Positions 8,283 to 21,264 of a stretch of 64,000 nucleotides of DNA are shown piece by piece. The stretch is from Hygrophila difformis (taxonomy: Eukaryota > Streptophyta > Magnoliopsida > Lamiales > Acanthaceae): assembly GCA_030278955.1 (NCBI GenBank), contig JAOANR010000003.1, forward strand, positions 21,971,050-22,035,049. Reading direction: 5' to 3'. Position numbers and translations under genes: made by a program. Under the pieces are notes generated by a model. That model saw only the letters and a list, made by a program, of their open reading frames with translations. It did not search any database and had not been told where the DNA came from. The stretch's first letter is position 1. Each line of letters opens with the position of its first letter.

Positions 8283-11200
8283 ATGTCCTTCGCAACCATC
8301 TCCGACCAAACTCAGGCGAAACTCTGTCCGATTGTCGCCATGGAACCATCATCCTCATCATCTCAAAAGCATACCGAACCATGGTAAGCATTCTCGGGCC
8401 CCTGTTTTCGCGATTTTGGGGATTTTTGTGTTTTGACTCACGATTGTGTGTAAATGGGTTCCCATGTGTTACTTCTCCACTGTTTGAGTGTGGTTTTGAG
8501 GTTGTTAGTTGTGGGCATTATTTTTTGTGAATCCTGTGTCGCGATGGGAGTAGGGCGAGCATGACTGAGGGGGTGGGCATTCGGATTGTGTTGGTGAGAA
8601 ATGTTAGGGGTTGTTTAGATTTTTGATTTTGAGAGCCTGGGTTATCTAGAGAACATAGCCAAAACCTTAGGGTTCGACAGGGGGTAACTTCCTCCATTGT
8701 CGAGTTTTTAAGGTTCACAGTTTGTTTAATATCCACATCATGTTTTGCTATACCTCTGTTGCAATGTTGTCTTTGAGCATGCTTGCATTTTGTATCTGTT
8801 ATGATTAAGAAGTCTGAATCAATTTTGTCTCTCAACGAACACTGGGTTATTTCTGAATAGGTTGGTGTTGTTGATGACTCATGATTGTTATTTTAGATTA
8901 AGTAGAGCATGCCAGTTTGATTGAGCTTGAGGTTTTTAAAGCATGAAGGGTGTTAGCATGGTTGTGAAATCTGTTTTAGTGTTCATACTGTTTGCATGCT
9001 CTGGAGATTATTTAATGCTGTTTTCCTTGTGGGTATCCTGCGTGTGTATGTACTGCTGGTTGAAAAAGTGACTGTGTGTTTGTTTATGGTAATCCCAGTG
9101 TACCCGAGTCCCTTTCAGCAGCCCCTGTGCACACCCCCATTTCCCTCTTTCTTGATTTCACTTTTTCACAAAAAGACAAAAATAGTTGTTAGGAATTTTG
9201 GTTGACAAGTGTATTTTTTGTTCCCAATGGAACTAAATGTGTGAGTTGAAGTAGCAGTAATTTTTGCCACTTAAAACTGCTATCATTTTCAAAATCCAAA
9301 AATTGGGACCCCACACATCCCACTTTTTCATTAAATAAAATAAGTCAACCATTTTAAAATTAAAAATAGTGTTTGCACCCCCTCTTGAATGTTTTAACTG
9401 TCTAAATACAGCCCAAGCAATTCGGAGTTTGCAAATCCATTACGCCACATCTCCACTGCACATTCCAACTTCGAGCATCCAGTCCCGTCATTCGCATCTC
9501 ATTCCATTTTCAACAAGTGTCTCGGACTTGTTTGATACAATAGAAAATCAAACTTTTTGGGCCCAATAGCCCATTAAAATTTCTCTAAGTCCAATGACTT
9601 ACACCTTTTTTCTAATTAATTAATGGTGTCTGCCTATGGATAAAGTTTTAAGTACTAATCAAATAAATCACATTTCGAGCAAAACTCAAAATGTGAGGAT
9701 GTTGATTTTTAACTGGAAACCCAATTTTCGGAAAACATAAAAACTTGAGTGGAGCTAATACTTCCTATATTTTTCAGGAACGAAAAAGTGATTAAGTCGG
9801 CACTTGGACTGCCTGATTGCACTCTACATCAGGCAGCAATAGAAGCCTCGGCAAACAGAACCCAGATCAAAAAGCTCAGGGAAGCACTGATAAGCGTGTA
9901 TAATGTACCATTGGACCAGGGCACCGAAGCTGAGTTATCATTAAGGCCCGGATGGGACGTAAAAATCCCTCCTGCAGATAGATCAACCGCCCTGACGAAC
10001 ATAGAAAGGGATTTTTCCTATCACATGCTGAAGTTTTGGGAACTAATGACAGATCATGCCCCGCATGATTCCATAATGACACCCGAAGTGCATTTGGAAA
10101 GGATCACACTGAAGTTCCAGATACACACAGCTGTCTGGCAACGTCATTTAGAAGATGGAACAGTGGGAATCGATATCTCGAATTATGATATACTCATTCC
10201 CGACCAGTCCATAGACCCACAAGTGCGATTGCAGTTCGTGAAAAGACCTTTACCGGTGAGCCAAATACTGGGAAAGGGAGCCATCTCAATGTATGAAGCC
10301 TTCCCTTGCATTTGGAACCCGCGGTTATTTGACAACATGGGAAGAGAAGAGCAGAGATGGGTAACTAGGCAGGCTAAGCTAAGACATAGGGAAATGAGTT
10401 ACAACCTGCTCCACAAACTGAGGAGAATTGAGGAGTTCAACACAGAAAGGAACTCTACCATGATAAACAAGTTCAGAGAAGAAATCAATGCAGCTCGGAA
10501 GGAATGGCACGAGATGGCACTTCTGTGGGGAAAAGGCAGAGGTTTCATAACACAAGAAAGATTGGATAAAGGATTGACCCTGCCAGATGAGGATAATTTT
10601 GAGACGATTTTCATAAACAAGCGGTTTGGCCAGACGAGACCAATGGAGAAGGGAACTGAGGTAGACCCTGGATTTCCCGAGCACATCAGAGAATTAAGGG
10701 AGAAAGCCCTTTATGAGGTGCAGCACCACAATTGGTCAGTAATGACAGATAAAAAGACGCAACTCAGATTAATGACCAAGGCCGAGGCAGGGGAATATCT
10801 GAAGTACGATATGGCGCAAAGAATGACCTATGTGACAGAAGAGCTGGAAAGGGATATGGTCAACACCATGATGGAGCAATATAGAACTTCATATCTTGAA
10901 CTCCTCATGGAAATGGACAATGAAGCCCTGAAATATGGGAAGGAGGGAAACAGAACAAAGGTCATGCACTACAACCACAAAATCAGAAGCTTGTTTTGCA
11001 CACGAATCAAGAAGGCATGGGAACTCAAACTGGTCCGGATAACAAGTCAGACATTTGTGCACGATTATCTGAGATTTGCACACAGGTTGTTCGGGACCCA
11101 GGAAGCTCAGGAAGATACGCAACAGGAAAATCCGGAAGACCCAGACGCTGAGATTGATGCCTACTTTTCCACTCCTCCTGAGGCCAACCCACAGCCTACC

Positions 11201-13969
11201 CAGCCAGCAGTACAAGCTTCAGCTTTGCCGCAAAGAGGGCAAACCGAAGTGCAGGAAGCTGCTACCACCGAACCAGTGGTACAGAAAGAAACGATTCAGA
11301 CTCCAGCACAGCCAACTCAGTCTGAAATGTCAACACCTGCTGCAGCACCCGCCACCATTGATCCACCCATCCCGCCCGAGCAAACACCTAACACTGCTGT
11401 TGCATCTGGAGGTCAGCCCGTGCCTCAACCTGGAACAAGAAGAAGATTGATCAAATCTGCTGAAAAAGACAAAACAGCAAGAGCTCCAGAAAAGAAAGTG
11501 GTGATCCAAGAACCTGAACCAACAGTTAGGAAAGTGGCAGCACCTACGGATCCCAAGGACAGAGGCAAGAAACCAATGCCACCTCCACCACCTAAAAGAA
11601 AAGAACTAATTGCTCAAGATGCTGAACTGGCCAGGAAAATGCAAAATGACGAATTTGCATTAGCTGGGCTGCTAGATCAAGGAACAGGTGGTTCAGGAGT
11701 GGGTAAAATAAGTGAGCAGGAACGAGCTGAAAGAACAAGGAGGGCTGCGGAGGAGGAACATATAAGAAAAAATATTCAGCAGACCAGGGCTGAAGAGGAA
11801 AAGAAAAAGAAAGAGGCACATGATCGGGAAGTTGCCGAAAAACTTCAAGCTGATCTAGAAGCCAGAAAGTCTGAAGGAACTGGTGAAGCTGGACAGGAAG
11901 GGGATGATGATTTAATGATTATAGGCGGAAAAGAGGGAACCAGACTGAAAATCAAAGAAGAACAACCTCCTGCATGGACTGGCCCCACTGGTCACGATAG
12001 GGAGACCATTTTGGGAGACATAAGAAACAGGCTGAATGAGCAGATTGAAACAGGGATCGATCGAGGAGAGGCGCCTGAGCAGATTCGTTATCAGACAGAG
12101 GCATCTCGAATCGTTGATCCACTTGTGGGCACTGCCAGAATCGAAGCCGTGATCAGAACTGCCGAAACTGCCACGAACCCAGTCACATTGGCGGATTTGC
12201 TAAAAGAAAAAACCGTTGAGCAACAAAGGGTTATAGAGCCACAAACCAAAGCGAATAAATCATAGGACATGGCTGACGACAGAGAGGAGGCCATGCAGGA
12301 AGAGAATGAATTTATGGAGCAGCTGGCACCCATTTTCCAACGTCCTGTCGGGCAAGCCACACGAATTAGGGAAGATGAGGAGGAGCTTAGAGAAGAGACA
12401 GTTTATGGAGAGCCAAGTCAGAGAGAACATGAAGCTGCACCGATGAATGAGCAACCGCAGGAGGGTGATGAACCAACAGATTGGCACTCGAGCGACGATG
12501 AATCAGTCGGATCTATTTGGCCAGTAGAGTTTTGGTCTGAGAACTCTGTGAGGCAAAGAATGGGATCTAAACAGTATGAGAAAGAAAAGCAGCTGAGTGA
12601 AGAAGAAGTGCAAATTAAGTTCAATGGTAGCAAAGAAAGAGCAGAACTATATGCAAAGCTACAGAAGATGATAGTGCCTGATAAAGGGTTCAGACAGGAT
12701 GCCTTGCTTCATCCCACTGTATAAACCTTTTACAGAAATCAAGAATGGGGAAATTTTATGCTGCATCATGACGAAGATGGCTTTGTTGAGTTGACAAGAG
12801 AATTCTTTTGCAATATTAATGCCGCCAACAGAACAACTTGGATCCGGGGTCATGTAATAGACATATCACCAGAATGGTTGAATCAGTTTTTTGGAACCCC
12901 GGACATCATAAGTGAGTTCCCCCCTGAAGAAATCATGGTAAAAAGGGCCAAGACAAAGGAGTATGCAAAATATGCAACCGTGGCCAATAGCATGACAAGA
13001 ATCACCGCCCCAGGGCACACTTTTGACACCAACTTCCTACGAATGCATTTCATGCCAACCTACGAATTCTACATGTCAAAGATTCGGCCCAACTCGCACC
13101 CACACAACACATCTGGGAGCGTTCTGATGGGGTTCGCACGAATGTGGAGTGGAGCGAAGCTGAACGTAGGAAGGCATGTGTTTGAAGTCATAGTAGCACG
13201 GTTAGAGGATAGGCAGGCTCTGTGCTACCCGAACTTAATAAGAAGAATCTGTGTTGCCCAGAACGTCAACTTGAGCGCATTTGCAGGGGACGACATCGTG
13301 AAGGTAAACCCTCCCATCAGCGTGCCAAGGTTGCCCCTGACAGAACGAATTAGATACTCTTTCCCCCAGCTGTATGGAGGAGGTGATTCAGATGCTCAAT
13401 CCTCATTCATAACCGGAAGGCAAGCACCAAAGAAGAGGAGTAGACCGCCAAGGGCTAAGAAGGGAACAAAGCAAGCCCGTACTGATGCGGGACCTTCTAC
13501 TGCAGCAGAAGAGAGATCTCATCAAGAGCAAACAGAGATGCCTTTTCCTACTCCGGCATCCCCGTTTCCGACTCAACCACAGACACCTCAAAGCCAAAAT
13601 GTATCCCAGTTCCCGGCTGATTCCCAAGCATTTGAGATGATGAGCAGAATGAGTCAATCTATGCTCGAAGGAATGAAGTCCATGACAGATGCCATTATGA
13701 CAAGTCATGAGGAACAGAGAAAGAGGGCTGAAGAAGAACGCCAAGAGCGTAGGAGAGAAAAGGAAGAGAAACGGAAGGAGAAGTTGGAGAAGGAAAAGAG
13801 AGACGAAGAATTCAGAAGGATGATGCTAGAAAAAGAGGAGAGAAATCGAAAAATGGTGGAATCACTGATCCTCAGTCAAAATCAGATCCTGCAAACTTTA
13901 CTCAAGAAGATCCCTGATGAAGCTGGCTCCTCCAAGAAATCGGATGAGAAGAAAGACGGCGATCTCTGA
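8283..13969 (+). pseudogene. Spliced giant ORF of the pol-less element, unit 1 (two nonsense codons)
   Basis: Predicted exon 1 is 8283-8383 (ATG, second in-frame ATG 8340), ending TG before GTAAGC. Intron 8384-9777 ends in a pyrimidine tract and TTTTTCAG. Exon 2 is 9778-13969. Phase matches exactly (TG plus G makes Trp), giving 1431 codons including stop. The long frame has no ATG before exon 2, which supports the splice. N-terminal part: globular and helical, no known domain seen. Then Pro/Gln/Ala/Thr-rich (11100-11420), a proline run (11577-11595), a charged coiled coil (11710-11880) and an acidic stretch. The C-terminal third (12740-13380) resembles the 'putative plant transposon protein' domain of Athila-like ORFs; a basic tract and a second Glu/Arg/Lys coiled coil end it. 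No zinc knuckle, protease, RT or integrase. Stops: TAG 12263-12265 (CAG in unit 2) and TAA 12722-12724. Function unknown; a Gag-like or accessory structural protein is possible. Confidence 0.72.
8384..9777 (+). other. Predicted intron of the element ORF, unit 1
   Basis: GTAAGC donor after CCATG, TTTTTCAG acceptor. The 1394 bases are T-rich with stops in all frames. Near its 3' end (9689-9706) it carries a further copy of AAATGTGAGGATGTTGAT, the PPT/LTR-start string. The unit 2 counterpart is 21366-22759. Confidence 0.65.
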
Positions 13970-15589
13970 CTTCATCATTTTTTAGCTCAATTGTAAATAG
14001 CATATAAGAGAATTTCAAACCATCCATGCAGATAGATTTGATTGCAAATGAAATCTCTTGTAATTGATATAACTACTGCTTTCAGATTGGGATTTTGCAG
14101 CCCCAACAACAATCTTTGTTTTTATTGGTTCTGTTATTTCTGAAAAGATGTCTGACAGTCCAAGATGAATAAGTGACTGTCAGGCCAAAAAATTTGCTGT
14201 TGACATACTCCGTATGTCAGCAGTGCCTCTTTACTTCTTTAAATTAAATGACCAGCAAAAATATGCATAAACCTGCTCTAAATTCACATGTTGAATTTAG
14301 GCTTATGATTAAATTTTCAAACTTTAAATTGGGATAATATAATTAAAAACATGCATGACATGAATTCCTAAGGTTTTGAGCTATAAAAATTTAATGATGC
14401 GATCAGCTTATTGGGTAATAAATCTGCATGTTAGAGATTTCGATTGAATAAATTGTTAGAATTAAGCTCTGATTAAATTTGAGAATATTGTATGACATGA
14501 ATCAACCCAACCTTGTGAGGTTTGAGCCATGAGTCACTTTTACTCATTTATTCTCTTTGATGTGTGAATCATTTTGATTAAAGGAAACTAGAACTTGCGA
14601 TTGGGACCGATTCAAGACCATGCCATATTCCCGAAATCGAGCATATGATTGAGGCACTTAGAAAAACCCAAATTTTTGGCCTTCGTTTGAAATCCAAAAC
14701 CAAAAACAATTTCCCTTTAGGATTAACCAATTTGAGCCTATAAGCCTAATTTTTCTTTGAAGCCCCCTATATTATTCCTATCCTTACAAAAATACCCAAA
14801 AATTCAACCCAAGTGTGCAAGAATAAATTTTATCAAGGCATTAAATTTATGATCATCAATTCATCAAATCGGTATTCAATAAACCGATTCACCAAAAAAA
14901 AAAATGTTGAGATCCATTCAACAGTAATAAATTGCAAATCACAAAGCAAATTAGACATAGTCTAATGTCATGCAATAGAAAAGAAAAGCAAAAGAAAGAA
15001 AAATATTGATAATCATAAATTTTAAATAAATATGCCAAGTTATGATAGAATTAATTATTGCCACTTCTTAGCCCAATAATTCCCTATCTTACCAAAGGTT
15101 GCAACCGTATGCCCCATTATAACCCTTAAATAAGACCTCAGGATCTCGTTTTGAGGAAATGAGCCGGTGGCGAGTTCGTCTGATTGCAAGCTTATGAGAT
15201 AATTTAATTAAATTTAATTTTGAGCGTTCAATGATTAAACCCCATTTGAGAGTGAATGAATTTTCCGATTCTCTTATATGTGAGGCCCTATTTCATGAAT
15301 TATGTTCATGCAATCCCTTGATTCTCATTTTTAATCTTTGCATCTTTCAAACATGATGTTCATGAAGGGTTAATAATGTTTGATTTGTAGGCCCGATATA
15401 GTGAGCAAGTATCATTTTATTAAACACTGCAATCAAGGGAATTTAATACTTATAGTTTTTGATTGTCTTATCCCAATCCAAAAAGAATGTGATTCATGAA
15501 GCCACGAAAATGAATTGAATATGTAGAGTCCGTGTTCTTAGGAACATTGACTCTGACTGCTCGGGGACGATCAGTATTAAATGTGAGGA
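13970..15589 (+). other. 3' noncoding region and PPT of unit 1
   Basis: No gene. It holds two adjacent perfect inverted repeats: CTGACAGTC/GACTGTCAG (14152-14160 and 14175-14183) and TGACATAC-tcc-GTATGTCA (14201-14219). A TGTTGA...TCAACA pair lies near 14906-14924. It ends with AAATGTGAGGA (about 15578-15588) as a weak polypurine tract immediately before LTR2. Both main hairpins are kept in unit 2 (about 27134 and 27181). Confidence 0.6.
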
Positions 15590-15961
15590 TGTTGATAATA
15601 GCCAGAAATGACCATTATTTTCAACCCATTTCCGTGTCTGAAACGGGCATTTGATCGCATTCCGGTCTTATATTAAATAAAAAAGCAGTAGAATTGGACT
15701 GATTTATGCATAATTGTAAAAATATTGAGCTGGTATGAAAAATGCATAAATGTGTAATTTTATTACATATTTATGTTAGAAAAATCCAAAAACATGAGAA
15801 AAAGAAAAGAAAAGAAAAAGGAATGAAAAAGATGGGCAAAAGAATAAACAAGCCCACAAAATACAAAAAGATGGGAAAAAATCGAAAAGCCCACAAAAAG
15901 AAAAACTTCGGCCCATCTGGCCCATTCAGCTCTGTCTGGGAACATCTTGTCGAGGAACCCT

Positions 15962-16168
15962 GGTCGAGGACCATGGTTCCGCGACACAGGAGAGGATAGC
16001 GACCAGCATGCAACATGAAGAAAAGACCAGTCTGGGAACCTCCAGTTGAGGAACCCTGGTCGAGGACCATGGTTCCGCGACACGACCAAGTTCCGCGCCA
16101 CCAACACCTTGGAGGCCAAGCCATGCCCCAGTCGAGGAACTCCTGTCGCGGTCCATGCTTCCGCGACA
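15962..16168. repeat. U3 palindrome array, LTR2
   Basis: Three 25-nt palindromes at 15962, 16058 and 16144, the same offsets as in LTR1. The half site before the second is TTGAGGAACCC here against TCGAGGAACCC in LTR1, another CpG loss. Confidence 0.88.
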
Positions 16169-16308
16169 CGGACATGGATAGAGACACAAGACCTAGTCGA
16201 GAAGCCTTGCCACATGCAGCCCAGTCCCGCGACAAAGTTGTGATGTGTGTGATGTCTTGAGACACAATGGGCCTCAGGTCAAGCCCATGGGCCTAGGGTT
16301 CCACTTCT

Positions 16309-16316
16309 ATAAATAT
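16309..16316 (+). promoter_or_regulatory. LTR2 TATA box
   Basis: TATAAATA in the same context as in LTR1, about 720 bp into the LTR. Confidence 0.7.
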
Positions 16317-16950
16317 GAGGTGATCCCCATGAGCTAAGTAGTTTTTAGAATTTGGACAGAATCAAGAAAATCACTCTTGGAGACAAGTGTAGAGCTTAGT
16401 TGTAGGTAGTTTTTAGGTTAGCTTAGTTAGTTTTAATTTTTCTGTATTATTTAATTATTGCATAGATTTAGCTTAGGTAGCCAGTTTTCACTTTGTTTTC
16501 AGTTTCAAACTTTGTTTTTAGGGTTTGTGATATCCAGGATGATGGGTATTAACAAGTTCCTTAATAAAATGGGAAGATATTCTTGAAATGTGTCCCAAAA
16601 ATCATGAAATGGGTTTCACACCCCATGGATCTTCTATTATTTCTTTCTCTGTTGGTCACTTGACCTTTATTTTCTAGTTTATATCACTGTTGGTGATGTT
16701 CTTTTTGGATAATGTTGCATGTTATGAGTGATCAAGCCTAGATTAGGGTTAAACCTATTTTAAATATTGTCTAATTTTTTTTCCTTCATGAGTAAGGCAT
16801 GTTCTAGCTAGATTTAACTTTGTTTGGTACTTTTAGTTTAATTTAGTTTTTAAAACCTCTAATGGGTAAGATCACGCACAATGCATGCTCCTGTTCCACT
16901 TTACTTTTCTGACATGTGTCCTGAACACACCCAGGTCGCTAACCACTTCT

Positions 16951-17375
16951 TGTCGCGGAACCACGTTCAGCGACAAGGGGGCAGTTCAGCGACATGCGTG
17001 TCCAAGAACATGTGTTGTATAAAACTTTTAAAACCCCTGGTCGCAAACCAAACCTGTCGCGGACCCACGGTCCGTGACACAACCACTTGATTAGCGACCA
17101 AGGACCCAAATACTTATATTTTATTCTGGGAGGGCTTTGGTCGCGGAACCCCTGTCGCGGACCCATGTTCCACGACACACTTCATGATCCGTGACCAGGA
17201 ATTATGCCCTTGATGGATTTTCATATCTCGTGTCGCGGAGCACCTGTCGCGGATCCATGGTCCGCGACACACTCCTTGTTCCACGACACGACAACCCTAA
17301 TTTCCAAAATTTCTTTTCTTTTATTTCACACCTATCTGTCGAGGTCCTCCTGTCGCGGACCCATGGTCCGCGACA
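16951..17375. repeat. Downstream palindrome array, LTR2 (five units)
   Basis: 25-nt palindromes start at 16951, 17055, 17153, 17245 and 17351, all exactly 13696 bp from their LTR1 partners. Confidence 0.9.
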
Positions 17376-20219
17376 CAATTTCTGTTTCTCGACAGGCTTG
17401 GCATCCTTTTTTGCCAAATTTTTATTCTCCATCTCACCCCATTAAGTAATTGAACCTTTATATCAATATTTTGAGGTTGAAATCCAATGATCTCAACCCA
17501 TGATTAAATTGATATAAAGAACTTTGTTCAATTTCCATTAAAAGACTTTTCTATAAAATTAAACTCTAATGATCTAAGTATATAATCCGGACTGTAATTA
17601 ATTAATTAATTATGGGATGAGTGATTATTTAGACATAATGAATAATTATGGATTAATTGCCATATCCTTGCATGAGAAACCAATGTCTCTCATACAAGAT
17701 GACCCAAAAATATTTTCTTTTATTTATTTTATCTTTTCTGTGTTGTGTGAAACAGCTAGTAAGGAATATATCAGACTAATGTTGGCGGGTGTTCCCACAC
17801 GGATAAACTAGCTCGTGGTCTGTATATTAATTACTAGATGTTATTTTGCATGGTCCGGATAGTGGTTGGTGGAAGCCTTGGCGGTTCTTCCATCCGGGAT
17901 TATAATAGCTGCTCAGCTGACCCCTATCCGGATACAGTTTCTCTTTCTTTATCTTAATTCCAAAACCCGAATCTGGAACTGTAGTAATGTTAGATGATAT
18001 ATGCCAATGTTATCTAATAATTATTGTAGTAATAGAACATGTGGGTTTTTATCCAAATTCGCAGACAGTGGAGTCTAAGATGACGGCGGCAACTGTCATT
18101 TAAGGCATTCCACTGTCTAAAAATCATTCCACCCAAATGAGAGGGAAATTGGATAGCAGATGTTTGCAGTCCACCCAATCGTTTTGCCATCATTTTAGCC
18201 AAATAAATTCTTCTCATCTCCGGCTATTTCATCTCTGTGTCTCACTTCTGTCTAAACCCGCCTTATATTTTGGGTTATTTAGTTTTACACTTCTCTATAA
18301 AATTATGCATGATATTATTATGTAAATATTGTGGTCTAATTATTTTGGGATCCTTCCCTTGGACATAGAAGTCTTGATTTTTATCAGATGTCTCACAATA
18401 AATTTCCAACAAAAATTCTTTTGTAAAATCCGGATCTAAGTAAGGGATAAATTCCACAGTTATGACTAATTCATATCCGACTGGGGGTTGATTTTGGGAA
18501 ATTAGAAGCAGAGTCGGCGATTAGGTCTCACCTAGACTGAAGGGATCTGTGTTTTAATTGAGATTCTAGTACCTGTTTAGGGAATGATTTTCAAAGATTT
18601 ATTATTTTCCAAAATTGCTGTGTGTTGGAAATCTGGAATTAAATATCACACTGAGATGGGGTCCACTTTGATTCAAATACGGTGTGATAGATAATTCTAG
18701 AGGAACAATACATAAGCCTTGGTTATTTTCTAAGGTAGGGTTGAGTTCCTTTCAACTGCCATCCTCTTCTGCCAAAGCCTATTTTTGAGTCCTGAATGAG
18801 TGCATCCGGAACGAACTAATTCATTAGTTCGTTTCATTAGTTTGTATCTCATAACCACCCGACGGGAAGTGAACACTGCGAGCGGTTCACCGAGAATAGG
18901 GAATTCTTGATCCATACCCAGTCATTCTGACTGGGGGCTTTCTTTTACTACCAGGGTCAGACTTTCAAAAACCTCCGAGTGATAGGATTTTAAATGCTTT
19001 CTTTACCGCTTTCTTTTACCGCTTTCTTTTTAATTGCTGCTTTCTCTAGAGGTCACTCAGTTGTATTGAGAGTTGTGTAACTGCTACTAGGACTGAGAGT
19101 TAAGGGATAGTTCAGGGCTTAATTAGAATCTTTGGGTGTGACATGGGGGATGATAGCAGTACTTGACACTTCAATAAATGATTTGTCAGGTGTTGCTTGT
19201 CCACCACAGATAAATGACACGCTCTGACGGGAGCAGTTATGAGTCTGTGGTATCTTAGAATTTGTTGCCTTAAGAGCATGTAAACTCTTACTGTATGTAC
19301 CTGCCTGTTAAAGGGAACATGGTATAGAGAGTATGAGAATTAGCTAACTGATGGATTATCCCAAGCAAAGATCTGTGTAATTAAAAATGGAAGTTTAATT
19401 GAGTTTCACCTGAATCTTGTCCAATCTTCATTATTTTCTCCTTGTCCCTTCTGTCTCATTTTAAATATGCTTTCTTAGAATAATTTTAACCGCTTCCTTA
19501 GAATCAGTTTATGGCTTTCTTAGATTAAATTTAATTTGCTTTCTAGAATAGTTTTATCAGCTTTGTTTAATGGCTTTCATAGCTTAGATTTAAATTGTGT
19601 CAAGTAGTTGATAGTCAAAACACAAACTTGAATTGAGTAACCGAGTGGAAAATCTTAGTAAACGACGTGGGCCCTACTTCTATCGCACATCCTCCAGTGA
19701 ACGATCCGGTCTTACTATAAATTACTGCAATTTTTGACACCGTGCGCTTTCTGGCCACAGTTTCTTAACACGAGTAATAAAAACGTGACAACCTATAAAT
19801 ATATCCCTAATCACAACTCCGCCATCATAAATTGGTTTCATTAAATAAAATTGAAAACCAGGATTATTGTTTTTCAGAAAATACTCATATAATGGGAAAT
19901 GTGTTAAAAGTTTCATGGCAGAGGATCTTCATGACGCGAAACTATGATAAATTTCATGATGCCTACGGCCGGGGACCTTCAGTGTGACAGACTGAAGGTC
20001 AAGATTAAACTATCTATCCCGGCTACACCGTGAAAATTGTCAAAAGTTTCATGCCAGGGAGGATCATTGCGCCATTTGAAATCAAGTTTCCCACGTGAGT
20101 AATAAAAAGTGGAATATATCCTTAAACCCCTTCCCGTGAATCATAACTCTTTTCATTCAATAAATTTAACCTGGGATATTTTAGAAAATACTCGTGTGAC
20201 GAAATTGTCAAAAGTTTCA

Positions 20220-20237
20220 TGGCGCCGTTGCCGGGGA
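20220..20237 (+). promoter_or_regulatory. Primer binding site for tRNA-Asp, unit 2
   Basis: Identical 18-nt tRNA-Asp complement, immediately after LTR2. Confidence 0.88.
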
Positions 20238-21264
20238 GGATGCAGCATCGTTTATTAAGAGAATTACACTCCTGATTACTCATAGCTAGTTAGTGTAGTT
20301 TATTTATTTACTACAGAACAGAGAAGTACCCTCAAATTAGCTAAACATTTAGAGTGCTTTGAGTACTAAGACTCTAAATGTGAGGATGTTGATTCGATGA
20401 GAAAACCTAACCAATCGGGTATTTATCTACTTTGCAGGAATTCCGGAACCACCAAAAAGAAGGAGCAGAAAAATAGCATGGAAAACCAGGTTCTTGGTTG
20501 GGAGAATTCCACAAATCTAAGAAAAATATTCTCGGAATTTAAAGCAATTTAAAATCCGGAATAAATTTCGCAGATAAGTGGAGCTGACCCGACCAAATTT
20601 TGTGCAAGTAGATTGATTTAAATTCCAGCCCAATATTTTGAATTCACTTGGACTGAATTAATTCAGACCCAAGGCAAATAAAATGGACTCAGGCCCAAGC
20701 ATCACAATCGGGCCTAGTCCGTTAAAAATTTGAAAATTCAAAATAAAATGTCGCGGAATCCCTTCTGTGTCGCGGGACACTGCCCCGCGCCCAAAAGGAG
20801 ATTAGCGACACAGTTTCCCCCTCATAGTGAAGTCCGTGTCGCGGAGTGACCACTTTGTCGCGGGACACTGCCTCGCGACCAGGCTCACTTCCGCGACCGG
20901 ATTTCACTTGTCCCTGAGTAATGTTTGTCGCGGTCGCGATACACCGTGTCGCGGACCACTGTTCCGCGACTGGGTACCAGTTCCGCGACACAATTTACAC
21001 TTAACCCTTCCTCTCTCCAGCTTGGTCACGATACCCCCAGTCGAGGAGCGTTGTTCCGCGACCAAGTGCCATACTCCGCGGCTCCTCTAATGTCGCCGAG
21101 CCCAGTCGAGGAACCTTGTTCCGCGACAATGGGCTAGGGTTCCACGACTGGCCCATTAGTACTTAACCCCCCCCTCTTCTCCCTCGTTCCCCCCACACTT
21201 CCAACACTTAGATTTCTTTTCGAATTCCTCTCGTCTGAAACTGCCTCTCCCGAAGCACACCACC
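20238..21264 (+). promoter_or_regulatory. Internal leader with five palindromes, unit 2
   Basis: Same organisation as unit 1: PPT/LTR-start string near 20378, palindromes at 20768, 20856, 20947, 21039 and 21104, then GGGCTAGGGTTCCAC and a pyrimidine-rich stretch. The trailing half site of the fourth module has decayed here (CTCCGCGGCTCC against CTCCGCGACACC in unit 1). Confidence 0.55.

Larger units (their letters stand above)
15590..20219 (+). repeat. LTR2 (complete, 4630 bp)
   Basis: Begins TGTTGATAATAGCC after the PPT and ends GTCAAAAGTTTCA before the PBS. It is the only LTR in the window with both ends. It carries three U3 palindromes (15962, 16058, 16144), TATAAATA (about 16309-16316), five downstream palindromes (16951, 17055, 17153, 17245, 17351), the empty hAT site (17753-17765) and the triplicated end. 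It is shared by unit 1 (as 3' LTR) and unit 2 (as 5' LTR). Confidence 0.9.

Noticed and set aside
9749..9777. GTG start for the giant ORF at 9749
   Set aside because: GTG is not a normal plant start, and the frame before 9778 lies in the predicted intron; the spliced ATG at 8283 explains it better.
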